From: Candidatus Omnitrophota bacterium
Lineage (GTDB): Bacteria > Omnitrophota > Gorgyraeia > Zapsychrales > JANLHA01
Direction of reading: 5' to 3'
Assembly (NCBI GenBank): GCA_017995055.1
Contig: JAGOJP010000009.1
Location: 1-34,573 of the forward strand
DNA length: 34,573 nt
Positions 24,570 to 32,510 of the stretch are shown here, piece by piece (positions within the stretch are counted from its first letter, which is position 1; the number at the start of each line of letters is the position of its first letter). The translations under genes and the position numbers were made by a program. Below the pieces are notes generated by a model, which worked only from the letters and a program-made list of their open reading frames with translations, did no database searches and was not told the origin of the DNA.

Positions 24570-26165
24570 TTATCCCTTCGCTTTTGCGAGGGCCTGATGC
24601 AACTCTCCCTCCCACGACCCCCTGATCATAGCGAGGATAATGACCTTAATAATCGCATAGCCCCCGACCCCCGCCGCCCCGCCGACACCGAAGAACACCG
24701 GGACAAATTCACCGACAAGGGTGGTGCAAATGACCGTCACGATAATTGAAAATACTACAATGGATATGGCGAAAATGATCATTTTAGCGAAGAAACTGGG
24801 AATGAAGTAAACGATCCTGGTCAAATTCATCTGTTGACCGGCGTCATCGAAGAACAGGAACGCGCCATGCCAGAGCCCGTCCCGCACTTGAATGTTCAAG
24901 GGCTTCTTATCCGAAAACGTCATCTCGGCCTGAGGCGGGAGGTGTGTTTTGAAGCAAGCCCCTATCGCCGCCAGCGACTTTCCCTGAAACACAAGGGACC
25001 CGACGTCGACCAGGGGAACAGCGCGCCGGCGCGAGAAGAAATTGCCCGCACCCGGGAGAAACAGAAAAACCGTGATGACCCCAAACACAGCCAAGCCGGG
25101 AAGGAGAGCCGCTTTCATCGGAACAGTAGCCAGGCCCAACAAAAGCATTGTGGAGGTCCATATCACATATAGAAGCCGGCCCCATCCATATCCTTTCAGC
25201 ATGGCCCAGCCGGCGAAAGACGTGATCAACAGGCCGATATACATCCTGGCAAATTGAAAATACAGGGAAGCGCTCATAACGTCATGAATCTTATACTGGA
25301 TGATCGCGATGGTGGTCGAAATCAGGCCCAGCGCTCCCGCGACAATAAGATACCAGCCGATGATGGCGACAGATAAAGGCCGTATCTTCGCTGCCTGCGT
25401 CATGGCGGCCGCCGGTTGCTGTTGAGGCGCCGATGTTCCCGGTCCCGGGACACACGAAACCGGCGGTGCCGGCATCGTGGCCGCAAAAGCAGCCGGGTTG
25501 CGCTGCCCCAGAGGGGTTGGCCGGCAAGGGACTTTTCCCTTCTTCACCCAGGCGTCGTAATCCGAAGCCGCCACCGCCAGATCCAGCCCGCGGCGCCTGG
25601 CGGCCTGCTCACAGACGACAATGGGGACGCAATTCTTCCTTACCGCATCAATGCTGTTGATGCCCGACGTCATCATGAAGCCCTGCAAAGCGGACAAGGA
25701 CGGACATTTCCTCCTCGTTTCCGCAACCTCCGGCTTGATCCACAGATACCCCTTTGCCGGAGGCATCTTCGTATTCGGGCACGGGCACTCGTTATCGGAG
25801 CAGAACACCTGCCCCGGGAAGGGAGGGAACTCCATCATAAGCTCCTCCCTGTTCCCCTTGTTTTCATCCGATGAGGGGCTGGGCGAGACCTCTTCTTTTT
25901 CCAGGGTCCATCCGGTCGCATCGTTATGGCGCGGGCACGCGTCAAAACGTTCTCCGGCCTTAAACCTTTTTCGCGTGACCGCCTGATTCGGGTCCAGGCC
26001 CATACCGACGCATATGCCGTCGAACATTTTGATATCAACCCCTGCCTGACTGGCGAAATCATCCAAGGTTTTGCGGACAGCCGCATCTCCCTGCTCACAC
26101 ATCGTGCAGTAATAAAGACCGGTTTTCGGGACTTCTGTGCCCGGGGCTAAATTTATTGTGTTCAT
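24570..26165 (-). CDS. Multidomain membrane protein with N-terminal YjzC-like zinc ribbon
   Basis: 531 aa, unrecognised as a whole. Residues 1-90: APGTEVPKTGLYYCTMC ... FKAGERFDACPRH ... GWTL, the YjzC-like pattern (PKTGxYxC, later GxxFxxCP), split by a ~45-residue insert. Residues ~108-215: a second Cys-rich segment (FCSDNECPCPNTK, KCPSLSAL, CVPIVVCEQAARRRG). A Pro/Ala/Gln-rich linker (~225-262) leads to four membrane helices (~270-390), a soluble segment of about 60 residues, and two further helices (~455-515). Start at 26165 has AAGGAT in front. A membrane-anchored sensor or metal-binding adaptor is possible; this is a guess. Confidence 0.75.
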   Translation of the reverse strand: MNTINLAPGTEVPKTGLYYCTMCEQGDAAVRKTLDDFASQAGVDIKMFDGICVGMGLDPNQAVTRKRFKAGERFDACPRHNDATGWTLEKEEVSPSPSSDENKGNREELMMEFPPFPGQVFCSDNECPCPNTKMPPAKGYLWIKPEVAETRRKCPSLSALQGFMMTSGINSIDAVRKNCVPIVVCEQAARRRGLDLAVAASDYDAWVKKGKVPCRPTPLGQRNPAAFAATMPAPPVSCVPGPGTSAPQQQPAAAMTQAAKIRPLSVAIIGWYLIVAGALGLISTTIAIIQYKIHDVMSASLYFQFARMYIGLLITSFAGWAMLKGYGWGRLLYVIWTSTMLLLGLATVPMKAALLPGLAVFGVITVFLFLPGAGNFFSRRRAVPLVDVGSLVFQGKSLAAIGACFKTHLPPQAEMTFSDKKPLNIQVRDGLWHGAFLFFDDAGQQMNLTRIVYFIPSFFAKMIIFAISIVVFSIIVTVICTTLVGEFVPVFFGVGGAAGVGGYAIIKVIILAMIRGSWEGELHQALAKAKG

Positions 26166-26204
26166 CTTATATCCTTTGCGTATTGAATGTTTCATGGGAA
26201 GCGG

Positions 26205-26525
26205 TTATCCCGTTTCCCATGCCTTTATGCCGCCCTTCTCCCCCCTTAAAAATTCTGATCCTTGACCCTTCCCTCGGGACATCCGTCGCGCCGGCCAGCC
26301 CTCCTTCCCCGCCGCGCATTCATGTTCTCGGCTTACTTTCCGCAGCCAGCCCGGGAACTCATCCCGCCGCGGATTCTTATCATAAAATATCCTCCCATGG
26401 ATTTCTTCCCTCTGCGCGCCGGATATCTGGCTGGATATTTCCGGAGGCAACGGGTCCCGGGTCAGGTCCGCCGCCACAGGCGCGGCCCCAATAACCCCAA
26501 GGACCACACACAGGATCAACTTCAT
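26205..26525 (-). CDS. Small secreted protein, unknown
   Basis: 106 aa with a clear Sec-type signal peptide (MKLILCVVLGVIGAAPVAAD, cleavage probably after APVAA). The mature part is charged, with a short segment RREEFPGW-like around residue 55 and a basic Gly-rich tail. AGAAGGGG ribosome-binding site right before the ATG at 26525, which decides this start over the upstream one at 26576. No family recognised. It follows the methyltransferase gene by 35 bp. Confidence 0.5.
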   Translation of the reverse strand: MKLILCVVLGVIGAAPVAADLTRDPLPPEISSQISGAQREEIHGRIFYDKNPRRDEFPGWLRKVSREHECAAGKEGWPARRMSRGKGQGSEFLRGEKGGIKAWETG

Positions 26526-26560
26526 GTCGCCCCTTCTCTGATAGGTCAAACATGCTTCCT

Positions 26561-27262
26561 TTATTTTTTTGTGCAAATATATGTGGCCTGAAAACCCTTA
26601 TCATATGTTGTCTCATCAATATAAAATCCGCTTTTTTGAATAATCCCTTCCATAATCCAGTCGTACGTACTGAATTCTTTTTTGATGTGGAGGACCGCTT
26701 CCTGAGCCAGTCTTGGATCGGCGATCGCTTCCACAGAAGCCAGCCATCCGTCGATTTGATGTTGAATATCCCCGGCGCCGGAAGGGAACACGATATCAAA
26801 CAAAAAAAATCTGCCTCCGGGTTTCAGCATGGCGCAGCACCGGGTGAGCGCGATTTGTTTCCAGAAATCAGGAAGATGGTGCAGCACAGCCACGCAGACA
26901 GCGGCATCGGCCAATTCAGCGCCGTGTTCGTACGTCAGCAATCCGCCGTGACAAAACACGATATTGGCGATCCCCTCTTTCTCCGCCTGCTTCCTCGTGT
27001 AGTCCAGCATGGCCGCAGATATATCCACCGCATAGATAACCCGGCACTTCCAAGCGGCGTAAAGCGCGAACGCGCCCGTCCCGGCCCCCAGGTCAATCAC
27101 GGCACTGGTGGAATCTAAAGATAACCGGCGCATAATGCCTTCGCTGGCTTGGGCATAATCCCGGAATTTTTTATGCATGGAGTCATACGCCAGCACTTCT
27201 TCCGGCCGGCAAAAGTCCACTCCCGAAAAGTTCAACTCATCAAATTGCCACTTAGGATGCAT
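26561..27262 (-). CDS. Class I SAM-dependent methyltransferase
   Basis: 233-aa soluble enzyme. Motif I VIDLGAGTGAFALYAA, motif II with the acidic residue YAVDISAAMLDYTRKQ, motif for adenine contact IVFCHGGLLTYEHGAELADA, and VAVLHHLPDFWKQIALTRC with LKPGGRFFLFDIVFP (motif III). The pattern is closest to UbiE/COQ5-like small-molecule methyltransferases; the substrate cannot be read. AGGAGGAGG ribosome-binding site. Neighbours do not form an obvious pathway. Confidence 0.9.
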   Translation of the reverse strand: MHPKWQFDELNFSGVDFCRPEEVLAYDSMHKKFRDYAQASEGIMRRLSLDSTSAVIDLGAGTGAFALYAAWKCRVIYAVDISAAMLDYTRKQAEKEGIANIVFCHGGLLTYEHGAELADAAVCVAVLHHLPDFWKQIALTRCCAMLKPGGRFFLFDIVFPSGAGDIQHQIDGWLASVEAIADPRLAQEAVLHIKKEFSTYDWIMEGIIQKSGFYIDETTYDKGFQATYICTKK

Positions 27263-27342
27263 ATCCTCCTCCTAACCCTTTCCGTCCGTTGTCTCACCCC
27301 GGGGCCGCCGACGAGGCCGAAGGAAAGGCCTCCGCCTGCCTG

Positions 27343-27714
27343 TCAGCCGCGCAGCGTCTTCATCCTTTTTATATAAAGAAAGGCCAGCCCCAAATCAACA
27401 ACCTCTATGACAATAATCGCCACACCCAAAATAAACAAAAGATTCGAGGCGCCATAGGTTGAATAACCATAATAGGCAAAAATCGCACCCACAACGGCTA
27501 AAAGGGCCGGCCGGACCAAAAGCCGGGGATTGATCATTTCACAACTCATCCTGTTATTATCAAAAGACGTGATCAGGGCGTTAACGTCCTTTTCGCACCT
27601 ATCCTTGCAGGCCATCCCCCGGCCCAGGTCAGCGACGCATGCCGGGCATAAGGCCCTGCCGCAAGCCCTGCAAACAGCCACCGCATCTTTGTCATGATGA
27701 TGGTAACATTTCAT
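27343..27714 (-). CDS. B-box-like zinc-finger protein with two membrane helices
   Basis: 123 aa. N-terminus MKCYHHHDKDAVAVCRACGRAL with CPACVADLGRGMACKDRC is the B-box/'double zinc' pattern of many small bacterial membrane proteins (C/H ligands within the first 40 residues). Two hydrophobic helices follow (about 65-85 and 91-113). GGAGGG ribosome-binding site. The role is unknown; it belongs to the set of ribbon proteins in this part of the window. Confidence 0.75.
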   Translation of the reverse strand: MKCYHHHDKDAVAVCRACGRALCPACVADLGRGMACKDRCEKDVNALITSFDNNRMSCEMINPRLLVRPALLAVVGAIFAYYGYSTYGASNLLFILGVAIIVIEVVDLGLAFLYIKRMKTLRG

Positions 27715-27913
27715 TCTTCCCTCCTTTTCTCAAACAGGTCCCGGCCCGGCGCGGCATCCCGGCGATCCCCAACCCATCAATATTCCTTTCACAAAAAAAA
27801 AGTCGAGGTTCTTCAGGGCCACAACGACGGACGCCACAAACAGGAGAACCGTCTGGATGGCCTTGCTGTCCGGATGCGTCCGGGAAATTCTTTTAAAGAG
27901 TCCCGCAGTAATA

Positions 27914-27943
27914 TGAAAAACCGCAGCCGCCAGAATGCTGCGG
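27914..27943 (-). terminator. Probable terminator after the DUF3859 gene
   Basis: Minus-strand CCGCAGC/GCTGCGG 7-bp stem (27921-27927 with 27937-27943), 9-nt loop, followed by T5 (27916-27920). It lies about 33 bp past the DUF3859 stop codon. It also falls within a startless open frame (27730-27957). Confidence 0.6.
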
Positions 27944-27975
27944 CGCCTTTTGTAATATCAGGACAACCCAGCCCG

Positions 27976-28410
27976 TTACCCTGCGTCTGCTTTCATATGA
28001 AACACTTTTTCCGCTAATTTATGATCGTTATGCCAAACCTGAAAAATCCATGTCCCTTCAACGATATCGGTGTCGCCGCCGATAAAATAACCCTCATACA
28101 CTTCGGCGCCCGCGGGCACATCTCTAGACGTTACGGATTTGTGATAAATCTTGTTATTGTCAGCATCTCTGATTCCCGGCTCCGGGTAAATGACGACTGT
28201 CTTTATTTTAAAAGACCGCTCTTCTACGGCATCAAGGACATAGGATATCCCGAATTCCATCCCGATCTTCGCGTTAATGGTGTCCGCCGTCTCCACGTGG
28301 CGCACCAAGGCCTTTTCTTCATAGGATGAATACGGGAGTCCGGCCTTGTATTTTTTCCCCGCGGCGGTTGTTTCGTAAAGGCCATATTTTACTATTGTCG
28401 CGGTCATCAT
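27976..28410 (-). CDS. DUF3859-family protein
   Basis: 144 aa (ATGs at 28410 and 28407). The family pattern is visible: ATIVKYGLYE, TINAKIGMEFGISYVLD, VIYPEPGIRD, VYEGYFIGGDTDIVEGTWIF, and a C-terminal KLAEKVFHM. It looks like a beta-sandwich, chaperone- or carbohydrate-binding-like fold. In other bacteria it occurs with or without a signal peptide; none is present here. GGGG ribosome-binding site. The longer frame to 28551 has no support. Function unknown. Confidence 0.8.
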   Translation of the reverse strand: MMTATIVKYGLYETTAAGKKYKAGLPYSSYEEKALVRHVETADTINAKIGMEFGISYVLDAVEERSFKIKTVVIYPEPGIRDADNNKIYHKSVTSRDVPAGAEVYEGYFIGGDTDIVEGTWIFQVWHNDHKLAEKVFHMKADAG

Positions 28411-28514
28411 AAATTTCCCCTTGTCTGTTTTTCCTTTGCCGCCGGAGCCAAGCGGAGAAGACGTCCGTCCTCGCCCGAGGCCGCTCTTCCGGAGGCCGGG
28501 CCTCAAGCCGTTTT

Positions 28515-28964
28515 TTAACGGGCGGACGTTGGCTGACGGACAACCTCCCAATCCTCTATGCCGCCGTCTATTTTCACAAATAAAGGATGCGTTTCAATTT
28601 CTTTCAAAGACCGCAGGTGCTGGTACCGGTTAGGATCACGCATTTGTAATTTGCCCAATAACCATTTAAACTCGTATTCCACCTGCCCCACCGTGACGCT
28701 TATGCGTCCGCATTCACGTTGATCCGGCAGTTTTTTCTTGTCAAAATTATAATTTCTTTTATCCACTTCTGCCGCAACATGCCAGAGATAATAAGCGATC
28801 GCTATTTCGCCATGACCGGTTCTTCTGAACCTTAATAATTGCGGATGGTTCCTGTACCCCTGTGTTTGACCACGCAAAACATTCTGCGCCAGGAGCCCTT
28901 CTCTCCATAACGCGACCAATCCTTTTGAATCTAAATAACCCGGATGGATTGACCACAGTCTCAT
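28515..28964 (-). CDS. Pyrimidine-dimer DNA glycosylase family (Pyr_excise) protein
   Basis: 149 aa. The N-terminus MRLWSIHPGYLDSKGLVALW with REGLLAQNVLRG and YRNHPQLLRF is characteristic of the PF03013-like bacterial family related to T4 endonuclease V. Glu22 sits where T4 DenV has catalytic Glu23. The central region (YLWHVAAEVDKRNYNFDKKK) and the C-terminus are as expected. Most members are untested, so UV-dimer repair is inferred. AAGGTG ribosome-binding site. It sits between the DUF3859 gene and a HhH (Cdd1-like) gene. Confidence 0.82.
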   Translation of the reverse strand: MRLWSIHPGYLDSKGLVALWREGLLAQNVLRGQTQGYRNHPQLLRFRRTGHGEIAIAYYLWHVAAEVDKRNYNFDKKKLPDQRECGRISVTVGQVEYEFKWLLGKLQMRDPNRYQHLRSLKEIETHPLFVKIDGGIEDWEVVRQPTSAR

Positions 28965-29062
28965 GCCGCACCTTTTGCCGCGGGACGGCGCAAGCGCCGT
29001 GTTGGGCCCGGCCGCCCTCGAGGAACAAGACGGGGCCGCGGGCGCGGCCGGAGATAAAACGT

Positions 29063-29359
29063 TTATTTATCTTTCCAGTTCCACCATTTCAGGAGTTCGG
29101 GATCATGCTTTTTACGCGACGCATAATAAACCGCGGCCCGGAAAACGTATAAAACGCACCGATCGATATGCTGCTTCCTGAGTTTGCACAGGTTGTCATA
29201 CATGGCTTCGGGATTTTCATTGTTTAATTCCTGCAAGCGGGAAAAGCCTAAATCCGCGATATCCTGAGCCATACTCGGCCCAACGCCGGGAATTTCTTGA
29301 AAGTCCTTTATCGCGTTCTTGGGCATCATCCTTGAATTTTTATTTTTTATTTTTCTCAT
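29063..29359 (-). CDS. Cdd1-like helix-hairpin-helix protein
   Basis: 98 aa. It has a helix-hairpin-helix (FQEIPGVGPSMAQDIADLGF), then ELNNENPEAMYDNLCKL, and the family's conserved C-terminus IDRCVLYVFRAAVYYAS ... DPELLKWWNWKD. This is the 'pathogenicity locus Cdd1' family, small proteins thought to bind DNA or act with repair factors; no role is established. The start is uncertain: the ATG at 29359 lacks a Shine-Dalgarno, and ATGs at 29329/29326 are preceded by AAGG. Confidence 0.82.
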   Translation of the reverse strand: MRKIKNKNSRMMPKNAIKDFQEIPGVGPSMAQDIADLGFSRLQELNNENPEAMYDNLCKLRKQHIDRCVLYVFRAAVYYASRKKHDPELLKWWNWKDK

Positions 29360-29443
29360 AACGCGATCACGTCAGAGGAGACTCGAACCCCCGCCGGAGA
29401 CGCCGAGAAGGGGCCGCCGTCCTGGTTGCCGGCACAACAGGAT

Positions 29444-30139
29444 TTATTGAATTCTCTTATAATCAAAAACTTTTCCATCTTTCGTGAGGACCTGGTAAGC
29501 CAGCCCATATTCATTAAAATTATAATAATACACTTTCCATCCGTCTTGGAATGTTGCGGTTTCCCGGGCGGGAGCGCCGAATTTTTATTTTAACTCATCC
29601 GCGGGCACCCCGGCTTTTATTTCCCTCTCAAACCCGGCCTGCTCCACCAGGTCTTCAAAAGTCCTTTCTCCCTGGGTCACATAAACATTCAACTTAAAAT
29701 CTTCTTTTAAAAAATTATTCTTAAAGGCCATCACAAAATCCTGCGCGCTACTTGGGAAGAACATAAAAAGCATCGTTTCCTCGTAGCCTTCTTGTCCGTC
29801 AAGAATCGCCAAATTGGAATACAAATAAGCCGAACGGAGACACGGGAAATCGAGCTGTGAAGGAGTTTCAAAAACAATTTTCTTTTTGCTTTTTATTATT
29901 ATTTTCAAAACGGTTTCCTGAAACGTTTTTATATTTAAATCATACTGAGTGACGATATCCGGATCATCCGTATCAAGCGCCAAGACATAGTCGGGCTTGA
30001 TATCCGATTTTTTTCTCACATCGGAAACCTGCGGGAAATCTCCCCGGGAAAGCCGGCCGGTTGTCGGCGCCTCCGTCGTCTTAATCGGAGCGCAAGACAT
30101 CTGAACCAGACAAACAAAGATAACAATCATTTTCCGCAT
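29444..30139 (-). pseudogene. Lipoprotein gene interrupted by an in-frame TAA
   Basis: From the ATG at 30139 (GAGGT site in front) the frame gives MRKMIVIFVCLVQMSC, a short lipoprotein-like signal with an imperfect lipobox, then ~150 residues of unknown secreted domain. TAA at 29585-29587 stops it after AGVPADELK. Beyond the stop the same frame continues 46 codons as KFGAPARETATFQDGWKVYY..., ending in a second TAA (29444). The two sides join into one plausible SmpA/BamE-like unit (VPADELKxKFGAP...DGWKVYYYN). So this is a nonsense-mutated gene, a sequence error, or a truncated but functional 183-aa lipoprotein. Confidence 0.6.
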
Positions 30140-30241
30140 TTTTTGATACCTCCTCACACAAGGGACTCCGCGGGGCGTGAGGCGTGCCGAAGGAGGCCGA
30201 CCCCGCGTCTCCCCCCTCACCCAAGCCCCGTAAAATCCGGC

Positions 30242-30499
30242 TCACGCCGATTTCAATCTATATCTTTTCCCTGCCCGCGATGACAACTCCGCCAGGGCTT
30301 CCGCCACCACTTTTTCATTAAGTTCCGGAACATCAAGAACGATGTCGAATATTCCGTCCTCGTCCAACTTAACGCCCGGGACAGCCGGCCCGTCGACAAG
30401 TTTTTCCCGAAGCGTGTATATCGCAACAACAACCCGCCCGTTCTTATCGATGAGGTCGTCCCACTGGCATGGATACTGGCCGGTCGGCTTAAGAAGCAT
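30242..30499 (-). CDS. Hypothetical 85-aa protein
   Basis: No family recognised. Acidic, with alternating strand-like segments (GRVVVAIYTLREKLVDGPAV, DGIFDIVLDVPEL) and a basic end AGKRYRLKSA. No signal peptide or membrane helix. I start at the ATG at 30499 with GGGAG in front; the upstream TTG at 30529 is less likely. It lies between the interrupted lipoprotein gene and a GyrI-like gene. Confidence 0.5.
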   Translation of the reverse strand: MLLKPTGQYPCQWDDLIDKNGRVVVAIYTLREKLVDGPAVPGVKLDEDGIFDIVLDVPELNEKVVAEALAELSSRAGKRYRLKSA

Positions 30500-30644
30500 G
30501 GTAAAAGTCTCCCACAGATACCTCTTCAATCCCTATCCTCTGCGCGGCCCGCAGAAGATAGGATGCCCAGCGTTCTTCCGGCTTCCCCCTCCGGATGAAG
30601 GGCGCAGCCGCGGATAGAATAGGGTGAAAGAAGTTTTGAGAAGT

Positions 30645-31115
30645 TTAATTTATTTTTCCTATGATGACCACGTAATTTTTCCCGTACTCCTGGGCGCATT
30701 TAGGACACGTCGTGTACCACATATACCATTTATTGATGTTTAATTTTTTATTTTTAATAAGGGCTGCAAAATCTTTGCACCATTTTCCGGTGTCTTTAAA
30801 GGGGCCTTCATAGACTTTGCTGAAAAATTGACCGGAAAGAGTCGTGTTTTTTGTTCCCGGGATCTCTTTGTCGACCGCGACATACAAATCCATATTCCAG
30901 GGGGAGGTGTGATCCGACAAGCCCATCCCATCAGGCGTTTTCGCGCCGGCTTTTTCAATCTTTGCCATCATCCCTTTCACGACCGTCCCGAAATTAACCG
31001 GCATGTGGAACAGAGTAAAAACCTTGTCTTGAATAAATTTTTTGTCTTTCCATTCCAATGTTTTCCCGTCCCATAGAGCCGGGTCAAACCTGGGGCAGCA
31101 TGTTTGTTTTTCCAT
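30645..31115 (-). CDS. GyrI-like small-molecule-binding family protein
   Basis: 156 aa, often annotated simply as 'hydrolase' in related genomes. The N-terminus MEKQTCCPRFDPALWDGKTL, KVFTLFHMPVNFGTVVKGMM, then LSDHTSPWNMDLYVAVDKE, and the C-terminal KWYMWYTTCPKCAQEYGKNY are typical of that group. From memory it belongs with GyrI-like domains. The CPKC near the end and CC at the start may bind metal or be redox-active. AAGGAG ribosome-binding site. Substrate unknown. Confidence 0.7.
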   Translation of the reverse strand: MEKQTCCPRFDPALWDGKTLEWKDKKFIQDKVFTLFHMPVNFGTVVKGMMAKIEKAGAKTPDGMGLSDHTSPWNMDLYVAVDKEIPGTKNTTLSGQFFSKVYEGPFKDTGKWCKDFAALIKNKKLNINKWYMWYTTCPKCAQEYGKNYVVIIGKIN

Positions 31116-31217
31116 TGTCTCTCCTTATTTTTTCTAACATCCCGGCTCACCGGCGCAACTCTCGGTCCGGCCCGGCGAAGCGAATGAAGTGGCCATCTTT
31201 TTCGTCCCGCTTTTATT

Positions 31218-31368
31218 CAATGAGCATTGAGTTTACACGACCCAAGGGAGTGTAAACTAGAAATGCGAATTGATCCTTCAGCGAATGAGCAAAAGCGAAC
31301 GAGTCGAAGGATGTTGGTTGACGACCCCGCAGCTTGCTGCGGTTAATTGAATCCAGAGCTTACTCTGG
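31218..31368. repeat. Cluster of five perfect hairpins in a spacer
   Basis: Within 151 bp: CAATG/CATTG (31218-31229); AGTTTACAC/GTGTAAACT (31230-31238 with 31250-31258); ATCCTTC/GAAGGAT (31273-31279 with 31306-31312); CCGCAGC/GCTGCGG (31327-31333 with 31336-31342); CCAGAG/CTCTGG (31353-31358 with 31363-31368). The 269-bp spacer 31116-31384 holds no gene. It looks like a MITE- or REP-type intergenic repeat, or a structured untranslated region ahead of the ribbon gene at 31385. Confidence 0.6.
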
Positions 31369-31384
31369 GGTTTATCCTTTTGAT

Positions 31385-31627
31385 TTATTCTAAATACCTT
31401 TCGAGCGGCACATCGCAATGGGGACACTTCGAATACCCCACGGGATAGGAAGTCCACGGAAGCGAAGGGCAACAATCATCACAATACAAGACCCCGCACT
31501 TGGGGCATTTATGCGCCTGCAATAACATTTTCCCCGTAAAGGGAGATTTAAATGGTTTAAGGGCGGCTTTTTTGCATCTTCCGCATTTTGGCCCAAAGAA
31601 TTTATTAATGATGTTTTTTGTTTTCAT
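31385..31627 (-). CDS. Small zinc-ribbon protein
   Basis: 80 aa from the ATG at 31627. Cysteines are arranged as KCGRCKKAALKP, HKCPKCGVLYCDDCC and SKCPHC, enough for two zinc sites. Ends in PLERYLE. Weak Shine-Dalgarno; the frame is open to 31678. No family recognised beyond generic ribbon. It precedes the hairpin cluster on the transcribed strand. Confidence 0.6.
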   Translation of the reverse strand: MKTKNIINKFFGPKCGRCKKAALKPFKSPFTGKMLLQAHKCPKCGVLYCDDCCPSLPWTSYPVGYSKCPHCDVPLERYLE

Positions 31628-31712
31628 TATATTGCCAGATACGGCGCATCCCCAGCGGACAAGGAAGCAGGGCGGCATTGCCGCTCCGGGTTAATGCGGC
31701 TTTTAAAACACA

Positions 31713-32510
31713 TTATTCGAAACCACACCCTCCGACCAAACACACCCGGTAACGGCCTTTATCTTTAAACGCATAAAGGCTCGCATCAAGAAAATTCGTC
31801 CCTTTATAATGAGTAACCACCCGCACGCGGTTTTCGTCAACGAATATTTGATGGACCACTTTCAGAAAACCCCGGCCATAGGCCCGCCAAATCAATTCAG
31901 CCGCCGCTTCTTTCGCGTCTTTAAATGCCATGTCAAACATAACGTTGGTTCTCCAACGATCTTCCCCGTCCCGAGATAAACCTTCCAGGGCGCGTTGAAT
32001 CCGTTTCATACGAAACCAGGCGAAGGGGTTAAATTTCACAAGGCTGGCGGCTTCTTTTAACATGGGGGAGCTGCGCAAATAGTTTTCCGCTTTTTCCCGC
32101 TCGTTAGGACTCCTTAAATGCCACTGTCCTTTAAGGTCTTTGAACGACACCCGTTGGTCAAAAATCTTCCCCTGGTCATAGGTGTTCAGCCGTAACACTT
32201 TCCCATCACAAGACATTTCGGTTGCGAACATATATTGCCCGCCGAAGAAATCCCCTTTTTCATGCCAGGCCAACACTGAGGCCACGTCCTCCAGAGTGTC
32301 AAAAACAATATGAATATCAGAGCCGTCCACATCCCAATATTTTTGATCCAGGGGAGAAAGGCCTTCCAGGTGATTATAAATAGCCTTCCGCTTTCGGCTA
32401 AATTCCGGATCTTCCGATTCAAATTTTTTGACAGCATCCCCAATATCATGCCGGCGCAAATAAGCCTGCGCTGTTTCTGTCCCGATAAAATCGTCTGAGA
32501 TCCTTGTCAT
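31713..32510 (-). CDS. Hypothetical 265-aa protein
   Basis: No family recognised. Cytosolic, mixed alpha/beta, with HIVFDTLEDVASVLAWHEKG, a short stretch NYLRSSPMLKEAASLVKFNP and a C-terminal barrel-like segment (VHQIFVDENRVRVVTHYKGT, ending CLVGGCGFE). Trp- and Asp-rich around residue 60. I start at the ATG at 32510 with GAGGA in front; the 31-codon extension upstream is low-complexity Arg/Gly. It follows a DUF2314 lipoprotein gene after about 96 bp. Confidence 0.55.
   Translation of the reverse strand: MTRISDDFIGTETAQAYLRRHDIGDAVKKFESEDPEFSRKRKAIYNHLEGLSPLDQKYWDVDGSDIHIVFDTLEDVASVLAWHEKGDFFGGQYMFATEMSCDGKVLRLNTYDQGKIFDQRVSFKDLKGQWHLRSPNEREKAENYLRSSPMLKEAASLVKFNPFAWFRMKRIQRALEGLSRDGEDRWRTNVMFDMAFKDAKEAAAELIWRAYGRGFLKVVHQIFVDENRVRVVTHYKGTNFLDASLYAFKDKGRYRVCLVGGCGFE

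Noticed and set aside
29375-29398. T-arm-like sequence GGGGGTTCGAGTCTCCT on the minus strand, suggesting a tRNA
   Set aside because: No anticodon arm, D-arm or matching acceptor strand in the 90 bp upstream; only the T-arm pattern, with two G-U pairs. Possibly chance or a tiny tRNA remnant.
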